From: Stromatinia cepivora
Lineage: Eukaryota; Ascomycota; Leotiomycetes; Helotiales; Sclerotiniaceae
Length of the DNA stretch: 64,000 bases
Reading direction: 5' to 3'
Assembly: GCA_014898415.1 (NCBI GenBank)
Contig: RCTD01000023.1
Coordinates: forward strand, 558,001-622,000
Part shown: in pieces, positions 34,151-47,159 of the stretch
Position numbering within the stretch: the stretch's first letter is position 1
How the letters are laid out: the number at the start of each line of letters is the position of its first letter
Notes under the pieces: generated by a model
Database searches by the model: none
Seen by the model: the letters and a program-made list of their open reading frames with translations, nothing else
Told to the model about the DNA's origin: nothing
Made by a program: the position numbers and the translations under genes

Positions 34151-35267
34151 ATAAAAGAGATTATATAAATAATATAATAATTGCTCAATACATTCATATT
34201 GAAAATCTTGTATTCTTAGAATACAAATCATTTTCTACTTATTCGAATACTCTTTTATCTATTCCTATAAATAACCCTTTTATAATATATCCAATAATAA
34301 ACAAAAAAATAAACAAAGCATTCCATTATTCTTGTAATTCATTTCTTTCAAAAGAAAATACAAATGAAATATAATATAAATACTCCAAATATTTATAATA
34401 CAAAATATCAAAATAAAAGATATCATTTGTTTCAATTGTATTGATTGTATTTGTATTTATATAAAACAAATTATTTTTTGTACTTCAAATGATCGTTAGT
34501 TATTTTGGCCTTTCTACAAAATCCAATAGGATCTTTTTGATTTCGATAAAGGGTATAACAATATATTATAGTTTCTATTAATCAAAGAAATATATTATAG
34601 TAAGATCTTTTTATATCCAATCTATTACAAAATATATGATAAAGTATTTGCAATTATCCAAAACTTTGTAGCCTAAATTCATTATAAGTATGGTTTAATG
34701 ATTATAATGATCAAATAAGATAATAATATATTTGTCATTGGAATTATAGAAGTAATGTTATTTGAGAAATAAATTAAACAAGAAAATATCGAATTCGAAT
34801 TATCCCTGTTTTATATATATAAATCTAATAAAGAATCAGAATATATAGAATAAGAAATAATTATAAAATAGATAAAAATATAGATCACAATAGATTTACC
34901 GGATAAATTGTGGATGAAAGTAATATAAGTTATTATTTATTTATATAATATAAATCCTTTGAAGGTCAAATCCTTCAAATCGCCTAATAAAATGTTTGAT
35001 ATATGATTCTGTAATTACTTTTGTAAAGATAATCCTTTACTTACAAAGAAAATATCTAACGATCTTTATTCTAATTGGAATGGAATCTATAAATATAAAT
35101 ACCGAGTTTATTCTTTAGATAAAAATAAAGAAATTGAAATTAATAGGAAATAATATAAAATCAATTTTCGAATATATATTGAGTATTTAATGGATTATAT
35201 TTTAGGTATATTGATCTAATATATATAGATACCCAAATTCGATAAAGTTATTATTATTCGAAATATA

Positions 35268-35633
35268 ATGTTCAATAAAGAATTCATTTATTATATGGAT
35301 TCTATTAATCGAATAATCGATATTTATATTATAGAAAAGCTTAAACAGTTTATTAAAGTTTTTGATTTACAAGATTATATCGAAATAAATAGAACGATTA
35401 TTCAAAATAAGGATAATCATAAAGATTTCATTCATTTATCTATTTTTATAGATCGAAAAACTCTTGATTTATTTATCAAATATATTTCAGATCTATTGTT
35501 TATAAATGAACTGATTTTGAAGGTAAATATAGATCTAAAGGATAATAATGAGAATAAAGAAATCGATTTAGGATTATCCAATCCATTTAATCCTTCAGAT
35601 AATAAGGATAAAGTATATAATAAAGATATATAA
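35268..35633 (+). pseudogene. Surviving sense frame of copy A (linker between integrase and reverse transcriptase)
   Basis: 121 codons without a stop, charged and Asp/Asn-rich (for example NRTIIQNKDNHKDFIHLSIF). The same protein segment is found on the minus strand at 54962-55210 in copy B, so it is conserved between copies. I cannot name a domain. Confidence 0.5.
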
Positions 35634-36899
35634 ATATTAATCAATTCTTTTATTGAAGAAATTAAAAAAGCTGATTCTTTTATTGAAAAGTAATTATATC
35701 TTATGAATAAAGATATTGATATTGTTCAAAAAGATGTTCATAATAATAATATAGATCTCGATTTTATTGAATATATTGATATAGGGAATATAGAGTATAA
35801 ATTTATTAATTGTATTATCGAAATTCTTTACGATATATATGAAAATAACTCAGAAACTATTCCAATTGATCAATTTTAATATTCTAAAAGGAAATATATA
35901 CATTGAAATGATCAATCAAAATATTCTGTAAAGGAAATCCAATTATTACAAAGATTACTATACTTTATATATTCATTTGATCGATTTATAAAGAATTTAT
36001 AGATTTATGATCTCGAACAAATACTTAAGAGAATTCGTATTATAAGGATTGAAATACTCAGGGCTCAGATCAATCTGTTTGAGTTTCAATTATACAATTA
36101 TTATTCGGAATCATTTCTTTTCCAGAAATCATTTAGCTTTTATATCCCAAAGTAATCAATATGTATATAAAGACAATTATATATACAATAATATTATCAA
36201 GGGAACAATTCCAATATTAGATTCTATATAGGAATTATTATATTTCAAAGAATAAACTCAATAGAATTACTTTATTTAAATAATTTTTATTTTATATTCT
36301 AATCTAATCAATAAGGAATGAATAATATAAAGGAGTATTCTTAATTTGTAATAATTCATAATATAATCATCATTGAAATTGAAACAAAACTATTATTATC
36401 TTTTATTTGATTTACAATCAATAGATTATAAGTAATATTATTTCCTCAAATTCATATATTTACAATTTCAAAATTACTTCGTTTTTATTATCAATTAGAA
36501 GATTATCAAATAGGATATTGGTTTAAATAGAATTACAATTTTAAGATTAATAATTTTAAGATTAGAAAAATCTAATATAAAATCGATTCTGAATCGGAAC
36601 CTATAAAACCAATCCCTTTTTAATAAATGTTTATATATAAATATGATAATCAAGATTTAATTATTCATTATTATTTATATTTAATAATACAAAGAGATCT
36701 TTAAATTAAGAATACTATCGAAATTATTTATACTATTATATTAACAAACCGATCATTCCGAATTATAATAATAATTATCGCTAAATATGATTTCGAAACA
36801 AAGTAATATAATATAATCAATATTTTCGTTAATATTCTATACGATTCTTTCGATACCCCAATTATATACTATCTATCTAATAAATACAAAATCCCAAAC

Positions 36900-38005
36900 A
36901 AAAATATTATAATCGATTAAGCTTTATATAATCTACGAAATTCCTCAATTATATAGTTTAGGGATTTCATTTGAATATTCAAGAAATTAGGATTGATATA
37001 ATACAAAAAGGAATTATATTTATATATTAATTTAAAGTATATTATTATAATTCTTTTCTTTATAAATAATATTCAGATCATTTATTATAAGAAAAACAAA
37101 TCAGTTATTATAAAGATCATTAAGGGAATCAAAATTATATATAAACTATGAGATCTGAAAAATATTAAATAGTTTCTAGATATATATATATTTTGTAATC
37201 GATTCAAGAAAAAGCTATAATTAATTTATAATATATATATTGAAAAGATTACTAAGAAATTCAAAATAATAAATAGAATAATAAATATACCGCTCCTGAT
37301 AATAGTATTTCGAAAAAATCAGGGTCAAGCTTTTATATATATTATAAAAATGTATTAAGAAAAAATGGACTCAATATTATATACTACAATTATTATAAAA
37401 ACGAATATATCATTCGTTATTTCGCAATTGAATTATTATTTGATCAATCTATTTAATAATTATATAAAAATTATTGATCATTGTTTACAATATTTATAGA
37501 ATATAAAGTATCTCGCAATCCAATATAACGATGATCAAATACTACAATTTTTTGTCTTTTTAGATATTTCTTTTGTAAATGATTCAAATATTTATCGATT
37601 ATCTTAAAGATATATTATATCCCTTTTCGATGATTTAGTTATATAGAAAACGTTTAAACAAGATATTATAATCATTTCGACTATCGAAGCAAAACTTTTC
37701 GAAATTAAATATATATTAAAAGAAACTATAGCAATCCTACATTTCTTAAAAGAGATTGATCTAGCAATAAAAAAACTTACAACAATCTTTTATAATAATC
37801 AGTAAACGATTAGATTGGTAATTGATAAAAACGAATGAATCATTATGAAACTATATTATATTGATATCCAAAATATATAATTATATTAAGAATATTCAAA
37901 AGGGAACTTTTATATAACCTATCTACTAATTACCAATATAATTACTGATAGATTTATTAAAAACCTTACAAAACAAAAGTTCGAATACTTCCGATCCTTT
38001 TTTAA
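36900..38005 (+). pseudogene. Reverse transcriptase C-terminal part and RNase H of copy A
   Basis: With stops ignored, 36,990-37,260 reads as copia RT: a YIIIILFFINNIQIIY stretch corresponding to the YVDD region, then IIKGIKIIYKL and a DLKNIK.FLDI block matching the usual DLGEI.WFLGI. Downstream, 37,680-37,990 reads STIEAKLFEIKYILKETIA, then TIFYNNQ, DIQNI and DRFIKNLTKQKFEYF, matching the copia RNase H and its C-terminal tail. All carry RIP stops and several active-site residues are lost. Confidence 0.75.
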
Positions 38006-38006
38006 T

Positions 38007-39595
38007 CTATAAGATATAAACAATAAAATCATAAAGTTTAAATAACGATGATCTAGAGTTTGAATAATGATAATCTGGATTATAAAACTTGAATAACAAT
38101 AATCTGGAGTTCGTAATTCTTCCCTTTGATATAAATAAAATGAATCCTATTTGGTATCCCAGATCATTATATTTTTCTACAATACATTTCAATTTGTATA
38201 TTTCATATCTATCGGGAAACAAAGAATAATCAAGATTGATTATTTTTTCATTTTTTATTTTCTTATCTTTAAAGAAGAATAAATTTCTTTTTAAACTCAA
38301 TAATTTAAAGTTCAAATAAAAAAACCTTTAGATTATTTATAACAATTAAAAAACAAAGAACAATTAAAGTAACCAAAATTATTAATACCATTGATATTAT
38401 AAAAACTAAAGGATTATCCTTTTTTTCTTTTTTCTTTGGATATATTATTTACTCTTTTTTTTTTTTTTCTTTATCATTCTTTCTTTTTCATTTTCATTAT
38501 CACTCTCTGAAATTATAATATATTTCTTCTATTCAATTTTTTGAAGACTCTAATAAATAATATAATAAGAAGAAAAAGAATAACGATATAAAGATAAAAG
38601 AACAATTTCTCTTTTTTTTTCGATCTTCAATATCATTTTCATTATAATTCTATATTCCTATTTGGATTATATAATCAATGATCAATATATTATCAAAGTG
38701 AAAGGTGAACAAAGAATTTACTTTCGAATTTTGCTGATAAATAGTGATATAGTAATCTACTAAAGAATAAAGAAAAATTGATAAGGAAGTATACAAATGA
38801 GTATTTATAATTCCAATACTAATGATTATTCAGTTTAAAAGAATCAACAAAGCATTCATTATAGAAATTATATCTTCCAGCGATCAACAACTTTATATAT
38901 CGAATACATAAATAATTGTTCCTTTCCCTACAACTTCCTTCATCTTTTATTTTGACTAAAGAATTAGCAATTTTCGATAACCTTTTTTCTTTTTTTTCTT
39001 TATCTAATTCATTATCCAAAAAACCTAATATCGAAGAATCGAATAGATCATTATTATCAAATGAAAAAATCCTTTTTTTTTTCTTTTTTTTATCGAACAA
39101 TCTTTATCTTAACAATTACAAATATAGGATTAATAAAATCTTTCAATTATACAATAAAATTCAAAAATAAAATCTACTTTCAAATTACTATCTGAATTTA
39201 TAATAAACAATTAATTACAATAAACAATAATTCCTTTAGCAAGGGGAGGCAGTTTCTGAAATAAATAACTATATATCATTCTAAGAACAAATTTAATTAA
39301 ATTATATTCCTAAAAATCGATATTTTGATTCGTTATCTATATTAAATTCATTAATTTTTTTTATTCAATTTATTAATCCCTTAAAGGAATATTGGGATCT
39401 TCTTTTGTATTCAATTTTCTCAAAACTTTCTTTTCAATCACTATTTGCCTAGCACAACTGAAATTCGTTTGTTTAGTTTTTTTAGACCCCGAAATCTTAG
39501 ATATAATAATAATCAATAAAAACTTAATTAAAACAAAAACAAGAATATAAACAAAAGATTTATATATTTTTAAAAATTTATTCATTCTACTTTAC
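38007..39595 (-). pseudogene. Antisense accessory gene in copy A, predicted membrane protein, unknown function
   Basis: Lies between RNase H and the 3' LTR but codes on the opposite strand. Three frames survive: 39373-39585 (ATG near 39585; MNKFLKIYKSFVYILVFVLI, a likely transmembrane helix), 38819-39100 (charged; ends near NNYLCIRYIKLLIAGRYNF and ECFVDSFKL) and 38007-38315 (SLFPDRYEIYKLKCIVEKYN, then LGYQIGFILFISKG). Between them (about 38,350-38,480) a second hydrophobic stretch (PLVFIISMVLII) can be read with stops. The same segments occur in the same order in copy B on the plus strand. I do not recognise the family. Possible introns could explain frame changes between segments. It could be an accessory or envelope-like function, but this is only inference. 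Confidence 0.6.
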
Positions 39596-39940
39596 TATTA
39601 TAATCAATATACTATAATCTAACAACTATATATATTCTCAATTGCTATACTACAAAATCGATTATTCATTTATATTCTCCCAATAGAAAACTTTCTTTTT
39701 ATTATTCAAAATCTTGATTTCGAAGAATATCACAGATAGCAAACCAAAGACCAAAAGAAATTTGTGATTTATATATAATCAAATTCTTCTTTATTCCAAA
39801 GATACCAGAATCATTTCAGGTTTATACATTATATTACTTCTTTGTTGATATTTATCTATAATCGCTTTGTATATTTATTCACGAATCATATAAATTGTTA
39901 CTTTTTATACTTTTCTATTTATTTCAGATCGCCTTTCGAT

Positions 39941-39950
39941 TTGGGGGGTG
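39941..39950 (+). other. Polypurine tract of Copia-A copy A
   Basis: ttggggggtg directly precedes the 3' LTR, where reverse transcription of the plus strand starts in LTR elements. Confidence 0.6.
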
Positions 39951-40259
39951 TATCATGGAAAACCTTGTAATCCTTTATATCTTATAAAGAATCAAAACGT
40001 ATACTTTCCAATCAGAATGAAAGATCTATTAGCCCTTACCAATCTACCAATTAATAAAATGATCCTGATATCCTAATAGATAAAGATCTAGCCTAATTAA
40101 AATGCATATCGGCTAGATAACCATTTATTTGTTCTATATATATAGCTCTTGATTCATATAATCAAAGACAAATCATTCAATTCTTTTACTCTACCAATCA
40201 CATGTACCACCTATTCCCCGATCCCTGAAAGTGCTCTGTAATCATACTATCCCGTGATA
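39951..40259 (+). repeat. 3' LTR of Copia-A copy A
   Basis: 309 bp, TATCATGG...CCCGTGATA. The TG at the start is mutated to TA. Differences from the 5' LTR are mostly transitions. Confidence 0.92.
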
Positions 40260-42274
40260 CAAATGATATACAAAAAAAGAGTATTGATTATTTTGATCAA
40301 ATTTAAGAATACAAAAATTCGAAAGAAATTTAATTAAATATTAATGGAAATCGATTCAGAATTTGAAATACTATTTGAATATTGATAATATTATCAAGCT
40401 TTTTTCAAATACAAATCAAATATCTTATTTTTTAATTGATCTTATAATTATAAAATCATATTGAAAAACACAAAAAAAAGTCTTATATTATAGTTTGTTT
40501 TATAAAATATTGTTAAAATAATTAAAAATCATTAAAGAATATATTATAGATAAATTTAATAAAGATTTTATTGAATTTAATCAAGCCTTTTATACTATAT
40601 TTATCCTATTCGTTAAAAAATCTAATAATAATTTAAAGTTTTATATAAATTTTAGATTATTGAATTCCTTAATATATAAAAATTGATATCATCTTTCTTT
40701 AATCAACAAAATACTTTCTCAATTTTCCAGTATTAAAGTTTTTATCAAATTCAATATTCGTCAAACTTTCCATTATATAAAAATAAATCCTATTTCGAAA
40801 GAGTATATTATTTTTCGAATCCAATATGAATTATATAAATACAAAATCATATTATTCGGATTAACAAATGATCTTATAATCTATCAATATTATATAAATG
40901 ATATTTTATTCAATTATTTAAACATTTTCTGTATCATATATCTTAACAATATTCTAATTTATTTCGAAAACAAAAAAAAGCATTAAATTTATATTAAATT
41001 AATTTTCGAATAATTAAAAGCTGTTAATCTATAAATAGATTTCAAGAAATACGAATTCAATATTATATATACCAAGTATTTAAACTTTATTATCTTTATT
41101 AAAAAAATAAAAATAGATTTTGAAAAGATTGAAATAATTGAAAATTGAATTTTTCCAATAATAATGAAAGGGATCCAATCATTCCTCGATTTTTGCAATT
41201 TTTATCAATAATTTATTAAAAACTATAATATAATAATAAAATCTTTCAATAAATTTATTAAAACAAATATTAAATTTATATTCAACAAAATATACCAAAA
41301 TATATTCAATATCTTGAAAAAAAAGTTTATCTCTATTTCATTTTTACAATATTATAATTATTGATTTCTTTGTATATTCGAAACAAATATATTCAATAAA
41401 ATAATTACTAATATATTATTACAATAATATAACGAAAATTGATTATCTATCATTTATTTCTTTAAAATTATAATTATTGTTAAATTGAACTACAAAATTT
41501 ATAACAAAGAAATACTATCAATTATTCAATCTTTCAATTATTAAAAAATAAAATTCATTGATTTATTATATAAAATCAAAATTTATATCGATTATAAAAT
41601 CCTCGAATATTTCATAATTATTAAAATCCTTAATGTTTGATAAATTCATTAAATAGAAATACTAATTGATTATAATTTTATCATTATATATCATCCTAAA
41701 AAGAATAATCCTTTCATTAATACTTTAATTTATCAGATTAACAAATTGAACCTCCAAAATCATATCAAAAAGAAAAATCATCTCCAACAACTTATCAAAA
41801 ACAATCAAATTGATATCGAAATTATAAAAGAAATCTTATAAAAGTATTATCCAAACAAAACAACAATTACTAATATCGATTTAAATAAAATCGCTCCTTG
41901 ATTTAATCTAATTAATTATATTATCAAAACAAATAAAACTACAAATAATTTATTAATATTCAGAATATAAACTATCAAAAATTACAAATATATATCATTC
42001 CAAAATAACCTTTTGTTCTATAATAATCATCTAATAATATCCAATATTAATAATCTTCGAATATACCTAATTTACAAAACCCATAATTCCGTTTCTACTA
42101 TTTATTTTAATACAAATAAAATCTATTTCTTATTATCTCAATAATATTACTAACTTAAAATATATAATACTATAATTAAATATATATACAATTGTTATAT
42201 TTATAAATACAATTCTATTTTATACAATCATATCTCCAATTTATTATATTTACTTTCGATTCCTATTCGAATAT
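40260..42274 (+). pseudogene. Ty3/gypsy relic (Gypsy-1): reverse transcriptase, RNase H and start of integrase
   Basis: Plus-strand reading with stops gives gypsy RT: FVKKSNNNLKFYINFRLLNS, then LSLINKILSQFSSIKVFIKF, LFGLTND and IYLNNILIYF (the YLDDILIYS motif with Asp changed to Asn, a RIP-type change). Near 42,045-42,240 an integrase zinc-binding block can be read (SLLSQ.YY, then CYIC). The relic stops abruptly at 42,274, where a different LTR begins, so the integrase core is missing. Continuous with 29,396-32,001 before copy A was inserted. Confidence 0.8.
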
Positions 42275-42556
42275 TGTGACGCACAAAAGCCGTAGTAGAA
42301 CTGAATAAATAGAGTCAATTATATTCCTTAGAATCTATAATTGAAGAATTATGGCTCATAAGGAGTGATTAGATATATATACACAAATACTCATTTGTAA
42401 GCTGCAGGATTGTGTGTATATATTATTAGGGTCATTATTTTACTATATTAAATCGTATGATTTGTAATATATATACACAGATGATCAACTCATTAATTAA
42501 TATAGGAGATAAGGGGTATTATATGATTAGTCTTCTATAATTCACAATTCGTAATA
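42275..42556 (+). mobile_element. LTR-like repeat, family 3, right copy (about 282 bp)
   Basis: TGTGACGCAC...ATTCGTAATA, reverse complement of 29112-29395. It cuts Gypsy-1 inside integrase, and Gypsy-1 does not resume on the other side. It may be an end of an element extending right, or the scar of a rearrangement. This copy is less RIP-mutated at its left end than its partner. Confidence 0.65.
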
Positions 42557-44400
42557 TTATTCCCTTTTTCGGAAAAGCTCGTTTTCGAGTATTTTACTCC
42601 TTTATTTCATTGTTATTTTATCGGAAATCAGATTTTGTAAAAATTTATAAGGTCTAAATCAATTAGATTAATTATTTTCATTAATTTATTGGAAATTGAT
42701 CAAATTAACCAAAATAATTGATTAAATTGATCAAAATAACAAATGAATTAACCAAATTGATTAAATCGTTCATTAATTAGTTAAATTAATATTGATTCGT
42801 ATTCTTCTTGATTTAAGGAATCTTTGAAAAGGAAAAGTTTTAATAGAAAAAGGGAGGAGATTGAATTATAGTATAATGATAATAGATGGTTAATATGGTC
42901 AATTCCGAAATTGATCAAATTAATTGACCAAATTGATCAATTAATTAACCAAATCAACTAAATTGAACGAAATCGATAGAGGTGATATTATATTTCGTTT
43001 TTACTATATTCAAGTTTCCCTTTTGTATGATTTTTGAAATGATTATAAGTATAAATTTTTGAAATATATTGTCTTTATATTGTCTTGGTGGTAGTTTGTC
43101 TGTTGTATAGAGTTCGGGTTATATATGTATATAATCAAATTCCTTCGAATTTGTATAGATTTTTGATCTTTTTATAATTGTATATGTATATATTATTATA
43201 AAATCATAATATCTAGTTTATTGAATTGAAGAATACTTTTTTTTTCTTTGGTTTTATAGATGAATCGTTATCCATATAATTATAATTATTCTTTCCGTTT
43301 TTATAAAACTTTATTCAATCAATTAATTGATTAAAAGAATTAAGCAATATTGGATTGGTTAAATGAAAATCGTATAGAAGGTATAATGATATTTTAAAAT
43401 CAAAAACAGAATATCAGATGAGATCAGTATTATTATTAAACTATAAGATTCTATATAGTAAGGTTTTTCGTATTTTCTTTATTATTAGAATCTTTTTCAT
43501 TTTCTATTTCGAATTACTAATTATAATAATAGATGAAAATGATTCGAGTATTTGATTAGAAAAAGGATCGTTATATATTTTATATAATCAATCTAAAAGG
43601 AAAACAGAATAAATTTTTATTATAATCGGGAATTCGAATTTGAAAGAGTTTCTAGATCGATTAATGATCTTGAATCTTCTTTGAATCGGGAAGTCCAGTT
43701 TTTTGAATGATCTTTAGATAGGGTAACTTTTTATATTGAATTATATATAATCTTTGATATCGAAATCGACCTTATATCGATAAGTATTTATAGATTTCGA
43801 TATCTTGATTTAAGTATATAATAGATTTTCTTTTGTTTATACAAAAACTAATTTATTATATTCTATATATATATAGATATCATATACATTTATATCGTTT
43901 GTTGGTTTACTAATATCTTCCTTTTATTCTTATATATATTTCGGTATATACTTGTATAAGGTTTCATAAAATATAAGCTCTTTTAAAAAGTTATATAGAA
44001 GAATAAATTGTGTATAATTCATTATAGATAGGAATTCTGATTAATCGTTTTGATAATAATTAATAAACAATCTTAACTATTATTAAAAATATTGATTATA
44101 GATCTCAATTTGATCATTAGTTTAAGGATAATAAATAATGAATAGTTTGAAATCGGTTCTTAAGATTTGGCTGAATTCCTTTCAGAATTGTAATATAAAT
44201 TAAAGATTGCAATCCGATATTATAGTATTAAGGGGATTATAATATCGATATATATAATAGAGATATAATTGTATTTGAATTCGAATATTGATTGATTTGT
44301 AATAAGATATAGAGATAATTTGTTTTATTAATCGATTAATAATGATTAAAATATTATTATATTTGTATTTATCTTTATTAAAGTTATAATAATCTATAAT
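42557..44400. other. Unassigned AT-rich transposon-derived sequence
   Basis: Includes degenerate ttgattaa-type minisatellite (about 42655-42790 and 42895-42975), in reverse complement to that at 26-27 kb. The plus strand keeps G but is poor in C. No coding domain is recognised; the right end probably belongs to Gypsy-2 integrase. Confidence 0.45.
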
Positions 44401-46593
44401 AATATATTATTATATTCGATTAGGAATTGGAAATGGATATAATAAATCAGAAATATAATTGTATAAAACGGAATTGCGTTTGCAAATGTGATAATTGTAT
44501 ATATATCTGGTTACAATATTATATATTCTGGATTAGTAGTATTGTTGAGATAATAAAAGGTAGGTTTTATTTGTATTAAAATAAATAATGGAAACGGAAT
44601 TATAAACTTCATAAATCAGATAAGTTTGAAAATTATCGATATCGAATATTACTAGATAATTATTATAGAACAAAAGGTTATTTTGGAATGATATATATTT
44701 ATAACCTTGAATAACTTGTATTTTGAGTATTAATAAGTTATCTATAGTTTTATTTGCTTTAATAATATAATTAATTAAATCGAATCAAAGAACGATTTTA
44801 TTCAAATTGATATTGGTAATCATTGTTTCGTTTGGATAATGTTTTTATAAAGTTTCTTTTATGATTTCGATATCAATTTGATTATCTTTAATAAATTATT
44901 GAAAGCGATTTTTCTTTTTGGTATAATTCTGAAAATCCAATTTGTTGATTTAATAGATTAAGGTATCGGCAAGAAAGTCATCTTTTTCAGAACGATATAT
45001 AATAATGAAATTATAATCAATTAGAACTTCTGTTTAACGAATTTATCGGGCATTGAAAGTTTTGATAATTATGAAATATTCGAGGACTTTATAATCGATA
45101 TAAACCTTGATTTTATATAATAAACCGGTGAATTCTATTTTCTAATAATTAAAAAATTAAATGATTAATAATATTTCTTTGTTATAAACTTCGTAATTTA
45201 GTTCAACAGCAATCATAGTTTTGAAGAAATAAGTTACAGATAACCAATCTTCGTTATACTGTTGTGATAATATATTAGTAATTATTTAATCGGATATATC
45301 TGTTTCGAGTATATAAGGGAATCGATAATTATAATATTACAAAAACGAAACGGAAATGAACTTTTTCTTTAAGATATTGAATATATTTTGGTATACTTTA
45401 TCGAATACGAATTTAATGTTTACTTTAATGAATTTATTGAAAGGTTTTATTATTATATTATAATCTTTAATGAATTATCAATAAAAATTATAAAAATCGA
45501 GGAATAATTGGATCCTTTTTATTATTATCGGAAAGATCCAATTTTCAATTACTTTAATCTTTTTAGGATTTATTTTTATTTCTTTAATAAAGATAATAAA
45601 GTCCAAATACTTAATATATATAATATTGAATTTGTATTTCTTGAGATCTATTTGTAAACCAATAATTTCTAATTATTTGAGAATTAATTTAATATGAATT
45701 TGATATTTTTCTTTATTCTCAAAATAAATTAAAATATCGTTGAAATATATTGTATAGAAGATGTTTAAATAATCGAATAGAATATTATTTATATAATATT
45801 AATAGATTACAAAATTATTTTTAATCTGAATAATATAATCTTATATTTATATAATCTATATTGGATTCGAAAAATAGTATACTTTTTCAAAACAGAATTC
45901 ATTCTTATATAATAGAAAATTTGATAAATATTGAATTTAATAAAGATTTTGGTATTGAAAAGCCGAAAAAGTGTTTTGTTGATCAAAGAAAGAGGATACT
46001 GATTTTTATATATTAAGGAATTCAATAATCTAAAGTTTATATAGAATCTTAAATTATTATTAGATTTCTTGATGAATAAAATGAATATAGTATAAAAGGC
46101 TTAACTAAATTCAATGAAATCTTTGTTGAAATTATTTATAATATATTCTTTAACGATTTCCAATTGTTCTAAGGATATTTTGTAAAACAGATTATAATAT
46201 AAGATTTGTTTTCCTTTATTTTCCAATATAATTTTATAATTATAAGATCGATTAAAAGATAAGATATTTGATTTATACTTGAAAAAAGCTTAATAATATT
46301 ATTGATATTTAAATGATATTTTAGATTCTGAATCGATTTCGATTAATACTTGATCAAATTTCTTTCGAACTTTTATATTCTTGAATTCGATTAAAATAAT
46401 CAATATTCTCTTTTTTGTATATCATTTGTTTTATTAGGAATCTATTATATTATTGAGTTCTTTCAAAATAATAATAAAAAATTCAATTTATTTATCTTTT
46501 TTATATTCTAATTAAAACTTATCAGATTTGAATATATATAGATCGAGAATTTTGGGTAATATATAAAGAAGATATTTGTAAATCTGCAATAAT
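44400..46593 (-). pseudogene. Ty3/gypsy relic (Gypsy-2), minus strand
   Basis: The minus-strand frame 45807-46025 reads SLIYKNQYPLSLINKTLFRL, then FIKFNIYQIFYYI and IFRIQYRLYKYKIILF, the gypsy RT core. Further on (about 44,460-44,700) comes the integrase zinc-binding region, then PFPIPNR and IIIDYYNFNKDKYKY, the start of the integrase core that Gypsy-1 lacks. Same family as Gypsy-1, opposite orientation. The right end is cut at 46,593 by the Copia-C LTR; the left end is unclear. Confidence 0.75.
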
Positions 46594-47122
46594 TCTTGGA
46601 GGAGGTTGATTGGTTAATAATAATGAATAATATAATAATAATACTATTCACTATTATTATAGTGGAAGACTTAGTTATATAGCTTAAAAGGGTAATCGAA
46701 TATATAATGGTTGAAGTCAAAATATGAGTGTATTGAATATTGAATTTATTTTGCTTGTTTTTCAGAAGAATTCTTTGAAGAAAATCTTCTTATTTATAAT
46801 ATTTGATAAGATTCTATGAAATTCTATAATATTCTATGATTATAAATAAGATCGATTTAAATCGAATCTTATAGAATCATTTTATATAATGAAATGAAAT
46901 AGTAACCAATAATATTTAACCTTAGAAATAAGAAAGTTCTATACGCTTCCATTATATTCTATTCTATTATAAATCATTCTAGTATGATATATAATCGAAA
47001 TTTCATATAATAATAAAATTTAATAATATTAAATTATATTATTAATATATCACGTGATCATATAACCATTGGTTCGGTTAATATTATTAAGTGATTTAAT
47101 AAATTCATTAGAAATTCTTATA
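46594..47122 (-). repeat. 3' LTR of Copia-C
   Basis: 529 bp, matching 50034-50562 and 61975-62503 nearly base for base. The 5' end is TATAAG on the minus strand, probably TGTAAG before RIP. Confidence 0.9.
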
Positions 47123-47159
47123 CACTCTTTTAATAAGTATATTAAATATTTTAATAATA

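Larger units (their letters stand above)
32002..40259 (+). mobile_element. Ty1/copia retrotransposon Copia-A, copy A (8,258 bp)
   Basis: Bounded by two 309-bp LTRs (32002-32310 and 39951-40259) with the 5-bp target duplication CAAAT (31997-32001 and 40260-40264). After the 5' LTR comes a primer-binding site that fits a half-tRNA-Met (32311-32328). Before the 3' LTR is a purine tract ttggggggtg (39941-39950). Sense order is gag-like, protease, integrase region, reverse transcriptase, RNase H. That is copia order if integrase lies between protease and RT, a part too decayed to read. The sense frames are broken by many RIP stops. Between RNase H and the 3' LTR lies about 1.9 kb that codes on the opposite strand. 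Inserted into Gypsy-1. Confidence 0.92.
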
